Assembly: GCA_964030475.1 (NCBI GenBank)
Contig: CAXIPT010000011.1
Span: 477,673 to 541,672, forward strand
Reading direction: 5' to 3'
Origin: Tethya wilhelma
Taxonomy: Eukaryota; Porifera; Demospongiae; Tethyida; Tethyidae
DNA: 64,000 nucleotides
Positions 38,201-53,200 of the stretch are shown here, in pieces. A program made the translations under genes and the position numbers. Under the pieces are notes generated by a model. It was given only the letters and a program-made list of their open reading frames with translations, did no database searches and was not told where the DNA came from. Numbering within the stretch: position 1 is the stretch's first letter; each line of letters starts with the position of its first letter.

Positions 38201-41200
38201 AACACTGTCGTTGATAAAGACAGAGGCTTGAAGTGGATCTTCAATCGTAATTTCCATCACTTCGTTTGGTTCACTTTCGATCGTTTCTGGAGTAGGATCT
38301 GTGATGAAAAATGACTCAATGCTGACATAAGTTGTGTTAATATCAACCCAGAGATCTTCCATGATCTTAATAATGTCAAGATCATCGTTCAAGAGAACCA
38401 GGACAAGTTGGAAATCATCTGGTGAGTTGGTATAACCACCGGTAAGAGTGTACTGTGAGGTCGAATTAGGACCAGCTATGGCAGTGAATGCAGTGGCATT
38501 CAGAGAACTACTCAATACAGGTTCGTCAAAGTTTAGTGTCACAACTCCTGCAGTTAGATCCACTGCAAATGCCAATAAAGTGGGACCTGTTGCATCAAAA
38601 GTGTAGTTACGAACTTGTATCAACACTTCTTGAGCTCTGTTAGGAACCAAAGCTGTATCCCTAACAGTATTCTCTCTGAGAAGCAGGTAAGTGTTGTTTG
38701 AAGACGTAGCAAGATTAGAACGAGTCTTAATCTCTCTTATATCTTCAGGACGGAGCAAGAATTCAAGCACAGGTGAAACTGTGTCTACAGAGACTCTTCC
38801 ATTCAATTGGTACTCCTCATAACTTTCTGTAAGATTTCCACCAAAGCCAGCAGAACGTAAGATAAGTCGACGAATTCTTAATGTAGTTGCATCAACAGTT
38901 TCGTCAAACTCCAGAGTTAGCATTCCAGTATCTGCATCAAGGTCAAAGTTCAGCAGTTCCGGTCCAGTGGTATCGGGAACATAGTCACCAGGGGTTACTT
39001 GAAGGGCCGAAGAGTTTGTGATGTTCACTGCAAAGTAGTTTGCCATGTCTTGGACAAGGAATGGAGTAATGCTGATGAACGTGTCAGCTTCTTCTTTCAA
39101 AAGATTCGATATTGCCTTGATATTGTTGGCATCAAATCTCGACAACATTAGGACAATAACTGGGTCATCTGTGACATTTAGGACTTGGCTACTGGTGAGG
39201 GTGTAGCTCGAGGTGTTATTGTCTTCTGCTGATGAGGCATTTTGGAAGGAAAGCTGTCGTGTATCAAACGTGCTAACGTTGACCGTTTCAGAGAAAGTGA
39301 GTATTAGAATTCTCGAGTCCATGTTCAAGAAGAAGGACATTAGCTCTGGAGGAGTGGTATCTGGTGTGAATGTGGAGACTTGGAGAGGTAAGGATGAATT
39401 AATAGGCTCAATCAGATTGAAGTTCATGTCAACCACAGCAAACTCAGTGATGCTGATATAAGTGGTGTTGTCAGACACCGCCAAATCAGGTTGACGTTTG
39501 ATATCATTCAGGTCTAATGCATCAAGCTCAATAGTTAACACATTTGAATCATTGGTAGAGACAATGCCACCAACCAAAGTCCTTGTTGAGTTGCTCTCAT
39601 CTTCAGAAAGAAGTGTAATTTCTTCAACATCTAGAAAACCAGCCATGACTGTTTCACTGAAGTAGAGTGTTAACACTCCCTGGTCAATATCAAGATCAAA
39701 CTGCTCAAGCACGGGTGAAGTGGTGTCAGCTGTGTACTGAGACACACGTTGAGAGCTAGAGATCGAAATGGCAGTGATATTATTGTTATTGGTATCTTGA
39801 ACAAGGAAGGAGCTAAAACTGATGAAGGTACGATTTGAGTTGGCCAAGTTTTGCAAGAATTTGAGCATGTTTAGATCGTCTTCTGAGAATGTTATGTTCA
39901 CACTTGGAGCGGGGGCTGCTGAGAAGTTTCCACCGGTTAGCGTATAAGTTTGTGATGGCATAAAACGATGATTGGTTAGTGTGATCTCTCTCAGATTGAG
40001 CGTACTCAATCTCACAGTCTCAGAGAAAGAGAGAACAAGTAATCCTGTGTCAAGATCGAGATCAAAGCTCTCCAAGACAGGGTCAATAACATCGCCAAAG
40101 AAGTCGAAAGCATTGACTTGCAGAGCCATGTGAGTGGGAGTAGCATTTACTGGTACAGTGAAAGTATCTTCAAGTGCTCCACTTGTGTGTGACAGCCAGG
40201 TATTGCTAACATCAGTAGCCAGATCGTCATAACGTTTCAACTCATTTACATCAGCTCGTGTCAAGATGACAGTTACCACAGAAGCATTATTGGGTTGTAC
40301 TATGCCTCCACTCAGCGAGTAGCTGAATTGGGGATTCCTTTGGGCACTCTGGATAGTGAATTGTGTCATATCAAATGATACAATGCTAACTGTCTCAGAG
40401 AATGTAAGCACTAGCTCTTCAGATGTCAGGTTGAGTGAAAATGCTTGTAGCACAGGAGGCACCATATCTCCAGTGAAGTTGGTCGCTTGCAGAGCCATGC
40501 CATTTACCGTTGGTATGTTAGTATTGCCACTCATGTCTTCAACAGTGATGTTGGTAATAGTGAAATACGTGTTTGAAGTAGAAGTAGCAATGCCAGCCAG
40601 CTGCTTCAAGACATCTGTATCATTTCTAATGAGAGAAACAAACACAGTTGTGGAATTGACATCAGACGGTGCTCCACCTGTTAGCGTGTAGAAGTCGTCT
40701 CCAGGTGAATAGAGAGCTGAGCCTTGGATTGATACTTGTGTAGGATCTAGAGAAAGTGCATTGACTGTTTCTGAGAAAGTCAGCGAGATGATTTCAAAGT
40801 TCAAGTCGAGGGAGGCTTCAATTAGAACTGGTGCCACTCCATCTGGTACAATGTATTGAACTTGGACAATGTCTCCTAATGCACTATTGTCATTTTGATC
40901 AATAATAGACGCATTTCCTATCACAAGGAATGTGTTGTTCACGTCCGTAGCAAAATCCAAATTCTCTGTAAGCATATCCACATCTGTTTGCAGCAAGCTG
41001 ATGGCAATGGTGGTACGATTGACTTGAGTGACAGGTGAACTTCTACTGATAACCAGAGTGGTGTTGGAATCATCGTCAGGCGAGTTTTGTAGCCTGACTG
41101 TACCTATCATGAACATGTCAACATTGACCGTCTCAGTATAGATCAAAATCAGTGTATTTGAGTTCAAATCGAGAGTAAATCTATCAATCTCGGGTGAAGA

Positions 41201-44200
41201 TGTGTCAGGTATCAAATCACTCGCTTGAGTTGCGTTTCCATTAGTAATTGCTCTCACATCTCGACCGTAGATATCATCAATAGTTGAAGCAGTCATGGTA
41301 AGCCAAGTATCAGCAGGTTCTGTTGCTAAATCGGCTGTGAATTTGAGCTCATTCAAATCAGCATCAGATAGGATCACATCCACAGCATAACCACTCAAAC
41401 TGACTGTGTATGTGTCAGAAGTTAGTGTATAGTAGAGATTTGGGGCTCTGAAGACTGCATTTTGGATGGTAATTCCATTAGGCACAAATGTCGAAGCATT
41501 GACTATGTCATTGAAGGAGAGATAGAGGATCCCTTCGTTCATGTCCAAGATGAAAGAACTCATGGTGGCTTGTGTCACATCAGGTGTAAAGACAGAGATC
41601 TGATAGGTTTGATCGAGATTAACGTTCTCAGCTGTGTCTAGAATGGCACCTTCTTGTAGAGTGATATATGTGTTATTAACGCCAGTAGCAAAGTTGGCGT
41701 TAATCTTGAGCATGGCTAGATCAGTTGGTGATAAGTTGATGGTTACTATAGTAACACCATCTTCTGATTCAGTGCTCAGGGTCCAGTTAGTCAATCTCAA
41801 TTCAACATTAGGATCAGCACTAGAATTACTCTGGATGACAATCTGAGAGAAATTAATCGAGGATGTTAAAACAGGTTCATTGAATGTGAGAACAAGTTGA
41901 TCACGATCGAGATTCAAATTGGACTGGATCAGCATTGGTCCACTAACATCCTCAGTATAGTTCTGTACTTGAAGTGGATTGGAGATTGGGACTGGGACCA
42001 CAGGAACTCTGGAATGGGACGTATCTGGAACAAGATCAGACGTGAACGTAATAAAAGTGTCATTTGGCGATTTGAGGAAGTTCAAAGCTGCTTTGATTCT
42101 CATGATGTCCACTCGAGAGAACTGGAGAACTATTTCCCTCCCATTAGTGCTACTTGTGGTACCACCACTCAAAGTTAGCTGCTCCTCTACGGGTGCTGAA
42201 GGACCACTCACAAACGTAATGGCAGTTGGATCAAAGAACTCGGCATTTACAGGCTCGCTGAAGAAGAGGGTCAGAGTCTCATTCTCTATAGAGAGGTCAA
42301 AGTCCTCGAGCACAGGTGGTTGTTGGTCGACAATAAACTCATCGGAATATTCAGCATTTGAATTGCTCACGGGGATCACAGCATTACCGGCTGTGTCAGT
42401 CACTGTGGCGTTGGTGAAAGACAACCAACAGGTGTTTCTACGGAAACAGAGGATGGGGTGGGTCTTGATAACATCCACATCTGGTTCCAAGAGTGTGATT
42501 GTCACAACATGGGAATTGGGTCCACGAATTATACCACCTGTCAATGAGATTGATCCTTCAAAAGGTAGAATGCTGAAGAAGGTTTGGAAGGATATTTGAG
42601 TGGCATCAAAGGTTGAAAAGTCCACCAGTTCAGAGAAAGTGAGAGTAATGGTCTCATCAGGATAGTTGAACTCTGTAAAGGAGACAAGATAAGGCCGTGT
42701 TGTATCAGAGGCATAGGAGATTGGTCCAAAAGTAGCCGAGGGAGGGAGTATGGGGTTCCCTTCCATGTCTAGGATGGCTAGATCGGAGAAGATGAGATTA
42801 CAGTCAGTGCCATTTTGGTCAAACTCACAGAGAGGAAGGCGTTTGATTTCGTTAAGATCTTCGAATGAAAAGACTATGACAATACGAGTGCTGTCAGTGG
42901 AAGGGGAAGTACCTCCAGTCAGTGAGTATGATGTAATATTGACATCATCAAGAATGGTACCATTTTCAGTGTCATTGAAGACTAGAGGTACATCATAGAA
43001 GGTAAACTGAGTGAAATCAAGAGTCGAACGATTCACAGTCTCGTCAAACTGCAGTGTGAGTGTGCCTTCGTCCAGATTGACGCTAAAGTACACAAGCATT
43101 GGTCTGGTATCATCCAGGGTGATGTTGAATGCAGCTAGAGAAGAAGGAGGTATGAGAGGGGAGAGAGAATTGCCGTTCATGTCTGCCACAAGATCAGAGG
43201 TAGAGGTCAGGTAAGTGGTCTCTCCTGCAGATGCAAGGTCAGACAGCCTCTTGATCGCATTAAAGTCATCGTCTGTGAGTTGCAATATGACTACAGTGGA
43301 GTTGGTCGTCAGTACATCACCCCCAGTTAGAGTGAATGAGCGATTCACCAAAGGAGCTTGTGGGTCAGCTTGCAGCGTGATGGCTGATGGCATGAAAGTG
43401 TCAATGTTGACAGTTTCAGAGAAGGTGAGAGTGATGTTTCCAGAATTTGCATCAAACAAGAAATCAACCAGCTCTGGTGGAGTCTCATCTTGGGTATAAG
43501 AGATGGTGTCTAAAGCTTCCGAGCTAATAATCTCGATTACATCATTGTTGTTCATATCACTGACAGTGCCCGGTGCAATGGAAACATAAGTGTCAAATTG
43601 GCTAGTGGCAAGATCCCAGTAAAACTTCAACTGGTTCAAATCAAAGTCTGTTAGTTCGAGAACAACTACTGGGTTGTCATAATCTTGAGTGTAACCATCA
43701 GTTAGTGTATAACTGGTGGCATTCTCATTTTGAGCACTCAGCAAAGTGACCAGCTCTGGGTTGAAAGAGGAGACGTTTACTGTTTCATCAAATGTCAAAT
43801 AAAGCACACCTTCATCCAAATCAAGATGGTATTCTGTTAGGTTAGGACTAATGCCGTCGCTAGTGAATGTGGCAACATTGAGAGCCATATCTCCACTGAT
43901 AGTCACCAACTGGTTCCTGTTCATATCAAGAATACCACTTGAATCCACAGCAAGATTTGTACTCTCTTCATCTATTGCAAGCTCGGTCAGATTTCTCAGC
44001 ACATTAGCATCATCTGTATCAAGTTGTACTACAACTATGGGTCCATTGTCTGACAATACAGCACCACCAGTCAGTTGGTAAGACTCCAGAGCAAACATGG
44101 ACATTTCAGAGGATTGAAGAGTGAATGCAGATGCATTAAATGTAGCTATATTGACTGTTTCTGAGAAGCTCAAGGTTAGCTGGTTTGTGGAAAGATTTAG

Positions 44201-47200
44201 ATCAAAGTTTTGCAACACAGGTGGAACTCTATCTTGCTCGAACATATCAGCTCTCTCGGCAAATATAGGTGAAATGGGAACATTGAGATTGCCAAAGGCA
44301 TCAGTCACCAGTTGATCTGAGGTAGTGAGATAAACTGTGTTTCTGCGAGTTGTTGCAAGCCTTTGGCGATACTTTATTTCGTTGAGGTCGTTAGTCGAAA
44401 GTTGAATAACAACAACACGACTATCAGAGCCACTGTATCCCATGACTACGAATGGTTCGACTCCCATTCCAGATCCAGAACCGGAACCAGACCCAGACAT
44501 AATTGCAGCTTCAATCAGAGCTGCTCCTTCTGTTGGTACAATAATGGAATCTGTGAGTCTGTAACTCTGGGTATTGGAGATGGTGGAATTGGAATTAGAC
44601 TGGAGGATTATTTCGGTCACGTCCAGAGGTTGGAGAGGATTAACCGCCTCAGAGAAGTAAAGAATGAGCAGCTCTTCTGTTAGATCAAGAGTAAACATGT
44701 CCAAGACAATTTCAGTTTCATCTTCGGTGTGGTTGCTAACTTGCTCTGTCATTATACCATTGAACAGTCCATAGGCATACTCTCCAGCCATATCTTGAAT
44801 AGTGTCATTGCCAAATGTCAGCCATGTTGTCATTTCGTTGATCGCAATTCTTCTTCTCTTGATTTCGTTCAAATCAAAATCAGTGATTCGAACTAACACG
44901 TCTGTATCATCGAGTCGTGACACTAAATCACCCCCAGTGAGAGAATACATGTGAACTGGATTGACAACCATAGACATAGTCTGGAGTGTCAAACGATCAA
45001 ACATGAGGGTAGAAACGTCAACAGTTTCTGAGAACACTAGCGTCAAGACACCTCTGTTCATGTCTAGATCGAAACTCTCAAGTCGTGGTCTGACATCATC
45101 ATCTCTGAATATAGTCACATTGAGAGCATCTTCACGTGATATTTCTACAACTGGATTTCCAGCAATATCGGCAACTAGCTCTGAAGAGAAACTAATATAA
45201 GTGGTGGAAGCATTTCGAAGCAGTTCTTCATCTCTCTTGATCAGATTGAGGTCTTCGATCGTGATCTCTATCTCCAATTGGAGCCCATTACTGCTGTTTG
45301 ATTCACCTCCTGTGAGAGTAAAGAGTGTGCCCATTTCAGAAAGATTCTGAAACGATTGTAGCGTTATTGCTGTGAATGTCAGGGTGCTGCGATCAACAGG
45401 TTCATTAAACTCGAGGTAAATGGTACCATTGCTTAAATCCACTGAAAAGCTATCCAATTCAGGTGGAGTTACATCCCTTATGAGCCTAGTAATGGGTTCA
45501 ATAGTTGTTAGTATTGTGTTACGGTCAGCAGAAAGATCTTCAATTGCATTAGGCCTGATTTCGAGGAATGTGTTGTTCTCATTGGTAGCAAGATCAGGTC
45601 TCAGTTTGATCATGTTGAGTTGATCAAAATCAATCAGGATGTCAATGACAGGGTCATCTGTAGAGAGAATGGTGCTACCCATTAGTGACACACCATTCAG
45701 TAGACTAGCGTTGGAGGTTGGTAGAAGAATAATTCCAGGCAAGAATATGTTACTAGCATTCACAGTTTCATCAAAAGTGAGCGACAGAATTTCTGAAGTC
45801 AGATTTAAATTGAAAGTCAACAAAATTGGCCCAACTGTATCTTCGGTATATTCTTCCACAGGCAGTGCAGAAGATGTTGGGATTTGCTCTACATTTAAGC
45901 CGACCATGTCTACAATAGTCGAGTTATCGATGGCAATGAATGTGTTTCCAGGGGTAGTAGCAAGCTCTGGGATAAGTTTGATCGCATTCATATCATCACG
46001 AGAGATGTTTAAAACCACAATGGGACCATTCTCAGACAGTGTGGTTGTATTTTCAGAGAAGAGTCTGTGAGAGAAGGCATCAGAGTTGTTCTCCGACTGG
46101 AACACAATGCCACTAATGTTGAGAGAACTGGTGTTGACTGTTTCTGAGAAGGATAGGATTAGAAGTTGTTCATCCACAAAGAAGCTGAACGCCTCAAGCT
46201 CAGGAGGGGTCATGTCTTGAGTGAATGTGAGGACATTTTGAGCAGAAGATGCATTGAGAGGGGACACTGGGTTGGCAAACATGTCACTGATGGCATCTTC
46301 AGTGAAGGAAAGGAAAGTGGTCGAATCATTCACAGCTAGATCAGTAAGCTGTTTAATGGCGTTCAGATCGTCCAAACTGATGTCTAGAACTATTTCCACA
46401 GCATTTGGTGTTGTACTTCCACTAGAAGCAGACAGGTTGTAAAATGAGTAGAAAATTTCCGACTCGTTTTGTGAATTTTGAATGAAAAACTCTTCAGCTC
46501 TGAGACTAGATGTCCGAACGGTCTCAGAAAATGTCAGAAATATCTGTCCTGAATCTAAGCTGAAGTTGTAAGACACCAAACGTGGGCTAGTCTCATCTAA
46601 AGTGAGAAAATTCACTCGGCGGGCATCAGTTGGAAATACTTCATCCAAGTAGTTGCCACTCTGGTCTCTGATAGCTCTTGAGGTCAGAGCAATGTAAGTA
46701 TCTGTTACATTTGTACCAAGTGGTTCTAGTCGTTTTAGCTCATTCAAGTCATCAAATGAGAGCTCGATAAAGATAATTGTATTATCACTATACAGTGACC
46801 TTCCACCAGTCAGTGTGTATGAGCCATTATCTGACGGCATTGTACGATCATCTTGTAGCGCTATCTGAGTAGTGTTGAGAGAAGAGGCTCTCACAGTCTC
46901 AGAAAATGAGATGGCTAAAATTCCTGTGTCTAGATCAAGGTCAAACGACACCAGTGTTGGAGGGACTTCATCCGTGGTATAGTTGGAAGCTTGCAGTATG
47001 GTGAAGTTGATGGGATTCCTGTTCATGTCTTGGATGGTGTTATATTGCAAGATGATGAAGGTGTCGTTGGTGGATGTCAAGATGTCGTCCAAGAATCGAA
47101 TCTGGTCTGAATCGTCCTTGTTCAAGATGACGTTTAAGAATCTTGTGTCATCGTAGGTTTGATTTCCCCCTGTCAATTGATAGACTACAGATTGGTTGAG

Positions 47201-50200
47201 AGGATCAAGTGCATCGGTGAACGAGATTAGCGTTATGTTGAGCGATTCAGGCGTGATAGTTTCAGAGAAGGTCAAAAAGATGGTGTCAAGTGTTAAATCA
47301 ACTCGGAATGAATCAAGCACAGGTGGAGTCGCATCTTCAGTAAAGTTAGTAACCCGTACAGCTCCCATTTGGCTAACAGGATCAACTCGATTGCGGCCTG
47401 TCATATCTCTCACAAGACGATTAGTGATGGATAGGAAAGTAGATTCAGTAGAAATGGCTAACTCACGACGGCTCTTAATCTCATTTAGATCATCAAAATC
47501 AAGCTGGAGATAGATTATGGTTGAATCGTTTAGAGAATGGACGCCTCTTAGAAGAGTATAGTCACTAGAGATAGAAGCATTTCGACTTGAATGGAAAGTT
47601 AAAGCTGTGGACAGGAAAGTGGAAGCATCAACAGTTTCATCAAACGTTAGACTGAGTACTTCTGACGTGAGATCAAGATCAAAAGACATTAACACAGGAT
47701 TAGTTGTATCATCAGTGAATCCAGAAGCATTCAGCTGACGAGCATTATCTTCATCAATTTCCACAACTGGATTCATATTCATATCGAGAACTGTTTCATT
47801 ATCAAAAGCAAGGAAAGTGTCCAACTCTGAAGTAGCCAGCCCAGGTGTAAGCCTCTTTAGCTCATTCAAGTCATCAATGGTCAGAGTTACTGTAATAATG
47901 GTGGAATCCTCCTGTGTAGAATTACCACCTGTCAACTGGTACACAAAGTCGGTGGTGGAAAAATCTGAAGCATTACCCAAGACTAGGTTGGTAACATTGA
48001 GAGTCCTGGCTCGAACTGTCTCATTGAACTCTAAGGTAAGCGTGCCTGCGTCCAAGTCAAACTCAAACCAAACCAAGTGAGGCCGAGAGGAATCTTCTGT
48101 GAAATCGGAAGCTGGCAAGCCAAGAGTTGGTGTCAGGGGATTGTCAGACGTGTCAAAGAGTGGATTCTCTGGATTTGCTAGCGTGGTGATAAAAGTGTTG
48201 TTGATGTCTGTTGCTAGATCGAGATCATTCTTGATAGCGTTAAGATCAGTCTGAGATAAAATCACTGTCATGTTGTATCCATCTTCAGAATCAGTGTAGG
48301 TACCAGCTGTTAGTCTGTAGCTTGTTGTAACAAGAGTAGAGTTTTCTTCATTCTGAAGTATGATACCCGTTGGCCGGAAATCTGTGACAAGAACTGTGTC
48401 GTCAAAAGTTAAATCTAGCGTACCTGTATCAAGGTCGATTGTGAAGCTTATTAGCCTAGCACTCAAGCTGTCCGGTGTGTGAACGGTTGCCTGAAGAGCT
48501 AAAGAAGGAGGTCTGCCAATCACGTCATTCTCAAACATATCTTGAAAGGTACCGTTTGTGATGGAAACGTAAGTATCTCGCATGTCAGTGGCTAAGTCTA
48601 CATCTAGCTGGATCTCAAAGAGGTCTTCTTGTGTGAGAGTAATGGCCACTCTCTGCTTGAGATACATGTCTGGTTCGAAATAATCCACAGTACCATTCGT
48701 GAGCGTAAAACTTGAGAAGTCCATGTCAGTCATGTCTCTTGTCGACAGAAGTGTTACCCCTTGTGGATTGACTGATGGAAGATAAATCGGCTCATCGGCT
48801 ATCAGGATTACAGTTTTCTGTTGGAGATTGAACTGAAATTCAATCAATCGTGGTGGAGTCACATCAGGATCGAAATTTCCAACTTGTAAACGGTTTTCTG
48901 GTCCTCTTGGCTCGAGAAAGTTACCGCTAACGTCTTCAATCAGAGCTGGTGTAGCTTGAAGCCAAGTACTGTTTTCAGATATAAGCAGATTCTCACGATA
49001 TTTGATCTCGATCAAGTCATCCTCAGTGATGTAGAACTGAGCATATATCCAGCTCTCGTTAATGTCCCTTCGTCTATTTTCAGTGATAGTGAAAAACTCG
49101 GTATCATTTTCTTCAGCATCGTAAAACGTTATCGCAAGAGGATTCAGATTCCGGATATCAATAGTCTCGTCAAACGTCAAAGTCACATTCCCATTATCCA
49201 TGTCAATATCGTACCCGACCAAGACAGGATCGACTCTGTCCAGACGGAAATCTGTGGGGAACTCAAAAGGTTGAGCATCTTCGTCATCGATGATCATAGC
49301 AGCTAGATTATTGGACATATCTCGAAGAAGATCGGTCGTGTATCGCACAAAGCAAGTCCTGTCTACTTCACAGAGCTGTCCGGGTCTCTGTTTGATACGG
49401 TTAAGATCAAATTGCGTTGGGGTAAACTCTACAGTGATATCGTCAATTTCAGTGATGTTAGTACCGCCTGTGAGATTAACAGGGATGAACTCAATGCCTG
49501 ATGTTAACGTATCGTCAATTGTCCAGCGCTGGAAGGAGATTTGAGTGGGATCAAAGGTACTCACGTTTATCGTCTCATTGAATTGAAGACGGATTCTATT
49601 TGCACTGAGATCGAAAAGTACAAAGTCCAGTAAGAATGGAGGATTTGTATCCACAGTGTAGAATCTTGCCTGCTCAGCTTCAAAAGTGATTACAGGTGTC
49701 ACCGGATTGCCACTCATGTCTTCAACAGCATCTTCCGTGAACACGAGGAAACAATCGTCTCGTTGGTTAGCTGCCGTGCAAAGAGCAAGTCGTTTGATTC
49801 TGTTGAGGTCAATAAAACTGAGATCGAAACGAAATATCTGGTCATTCCATGGTGGGATTTCAGCTTCAGTCAGAGTGTAGTTCAAAACAGCATTGGTGAT
49901 GTTTCTGGTAACTTCGAGTAAAACTTCAAACACATCTACCATGAATGTTTCATTAATCTGTGTTGGTACCAGTTCATTTTGTGCCACTTGTAAAGTGAAT
50001 GACGTTATATTGATTGTGCTCCTGTTCAGAATCTCGTCAAATGTGAGAATAATTTGACCAGTGTTCATGTCAATATCAAACGCATGAAGATAGGGTGGAG
50101 TTGTATCTGCAGTGAAGTTTGTCACATTCAGAGCTTGCTCATTTGAGATAGCCACTATGGGGTTTCCATTCATGTCCGCAATGAGGTCTCTAGAGATTGA

Positions 50201-53200
50201 AACAAAGGTGTTTGATTCGTCTGTAGCTATGAGAGTGAGGTTCTTGAGCTGGTTAAGATCGTCAACTGCCTCAGTGAGATCTCTAAGAATATCAAACTCA
50301 ATCACTGTGATATTGTCTTCGGTTGAATTGCCTCCTGTCAGGGTATAGAACTCGTCTGGTGTGCGTAAATCAATAAATGAGCTAGTCTGGATTGTAATCT
50401 GCGAGGGATCGAAAGAATAAGCATTCACAGTCTCAGAAAATGTCATACTGATTCTTCCAATATTCATATCAAGGTTCCAGCTTATCAGCTCAGGTGGGGT
50501 AGTATCCTCAGTGTGAATGGGTACATTCAATGCTTCTCCATCAGGGATAGGCACCACCATATTGCTGTTCATATCTTCGACAAGGTACTCTGTTATACTG
50601 ATGTAGGTATCAGCAGGTGCAGTAACAAGACTAGTATTTTGCTTGAGTATGTTCAGATCCTCTGTAGTAATCTCCACCACTATCACACTGCTGTTCATAC
50701 TGTTGGTATAGCCTCCTGTAAGCTGGTAGCTGTCATCAGCAGTGACCCCATCTTGCAGAGTGATGGCTGTAGCGTTAAGTGTGAGGCTGTTGACTGTTTC
50801 AGAGAAGTAGAGGGTCAAATTTGAACCATCCAGATCTAGATCAAATGCCACAAGTCGTGGTGGTATGAGATCTTCGAAGTAATCTGTAACCACGGTTGCA
50901 TTCTGTGCGGCCACTTCTATCACTCTGTTATTGTTCATATCTCGAATGGTCTGATTTGTGATTGAGATGTAAGTGTCTCCATTGTCAGTTGCCAAGGTGA
51001 TGAGCTGCTTGACCACATTTAGATCTTCATTGAGAAGAGAAACAACCACAACAGGGTCGTCTTCGAACACGGAGAAGCCACCTGTAAGAGTGTAAGAAGC
51101 TCCACTGTCATTAACGCTATCATGGAATGTAATCTGTGTTGGATCGAGACTTGAAACATTTACAGTTTCTGTGAAATACAAGGTTAGCAAATCGCTCGTA
51201 AGATTTAGATCGAAGCGCTGCAATACTGGAGGTGTGGCATCGGCCATGTAAAGAGAAACCCGTAAGGCTTGTTCGGGAGATATTTCAAAGTTGAAGTTGC
51301 CACGCATGTCGGCAACAGTGATGTTGGTGATACTGATGTATGTAGTGTTCTCTGTAGTGGCCAGTGTGGAGATCCTCTTGATGTTGTTCAAATCATCAAG
51401 ACCCAAGAAAATGGTCACATTGTCCAGATTGATGTCCAATATCATGCTGTCTTCGGTGAGAGTATAATTTGAAGCAGATGAATCATTTGCAGAACTGTAG
51501 AGCGTTATCTGCGTCACATTCAGCGTCATTGTTCTTACAGTCTCATTGAAATAGAGCATGAGAGTCTCAGCAGTCAGATCAAGATCAAACATCTCAAGGA
51601 TCGGGCCGGTCGTATCAAACACATAATTCACTCTTCGAATACCCCTAGCACTTTCCATGTTTCCAACTGGTACCAGTGGATTGCCTTCAATATCTTCGAC
51701 AGCTAAGCCATCAAGAGTTATCCAAGTAGTGCGAGGATTGCGAGCAATGCCCATCCTCTTCAGCTCATTGAAGTCTTCTCTAGAGAATGAGATGACAAGA
51801 ACTGGACCATCATCAGATAGCACACGTCCTGAAGTTAGAGGATAGAAAAGGCCGCCGGCTTCTGAAACATTGGCCTGGTTTTGTATCACAATTGCTGGAA
51901 AGATGACTGAGGATGCATTGATAGTCTCGGAGAAGGAGAGAGTGAGATTGCCAGAGTCAAAATCCAGCCAGAAGTCTCTCAGTGTAGGTCGTATGGTGTC
52001 GTTGGAAAACAAATCAACCATTGAAGCTTCGGTGTTTGGTATTTCGACAACTTGGTTGCCATTCAAATCACGAATAAGTGTGGAGTTGATGCTTAAGAAA
52101 GAGCTGTCTTGGTCACGCAAGAGCTGGGTCATTTCTTTGATGATATTTAAATCAAACTCGGTGATTTCAATCCTCACAACCTGTCCATCATCACTGAGAA
52201 GTGTGCCATTAGTTAGTGTATAGGTCTCAACTGTCCTATTCTCAGTATTGGACATATTGAAGGTCACATCGGGAACAGATTGGAAGGTGATAGCTTCAAA
52301 CGAAAGTGTACCCACGTCAACTACCTCACTGAACATCAGATAGAGCTCAGAAGCATTTATAGCGATTTCCCACGAGGTAAGCACAGGTGGAGTTGTGTCA
52401 CTTGTGATGTTAAAGGCACCACGGGAAATCGGGGTGATAAAATTTGGTTCTCGTGCAGTGTCGAAGAAAGCTTGCTCTGAGAGAGAAAGGATCGTGTTTT
52501 CGGGACTTGTGGCCAAATCACGATCCAGCTTGATGTTGTTTAGATCGTGGTCTGACAGGGTAATAATCACAATGTGGGAATTTTCTAATTGAGTTTCACC
52601 TCCAGTTAGTGTGTAGCTAGTATTAGCTAGGTCACCAACAGCATCTTGCAAAGTGATGGCATCAAATCTTACACTATCAACATCAACCGTTTCGGAGAAG
52701 TAGAGTGTTAGCTGGCCATTGTTTAAATCTAGCTCAAATCTTTCCAGTTCTGGTGAAGTAGTGTCAGGTATGAAGGCACCAGATCTAACTTGCAGAGGTG
52801 TGGAATCGTTAATTTCAACGACTGAGTTGCCAAATACATCCATCACAGTCATGTTGCTGATGCTAATGTAAGTGTCGTTCTCAGAAAGACCCAACATTGT
52901 TAGCTCTCTGATCGCATTCTGTTCTTCTCGCGTTAACTGGATAATCACGATAGGATCATCTTCTGACACTACAGTTGCATTTGAGAGATAGAACAAATCA
53001 GTTGAGTTAGTATCAGGTGAACCTTGCAGCAGAATCTGCGTTACATCTACTGATGATGCGTTAACTGTTTCAGAAAAGGTTAAAATCAATCGACCAAGGT
53101 TAGCATCAAAGGTGAATGATTCAAGTTCTGGAGGAATTTCATCTGTTGTATACACAATATTTCTAACGGCATCTTCAGCATTGATGGGCACAATAGCATT

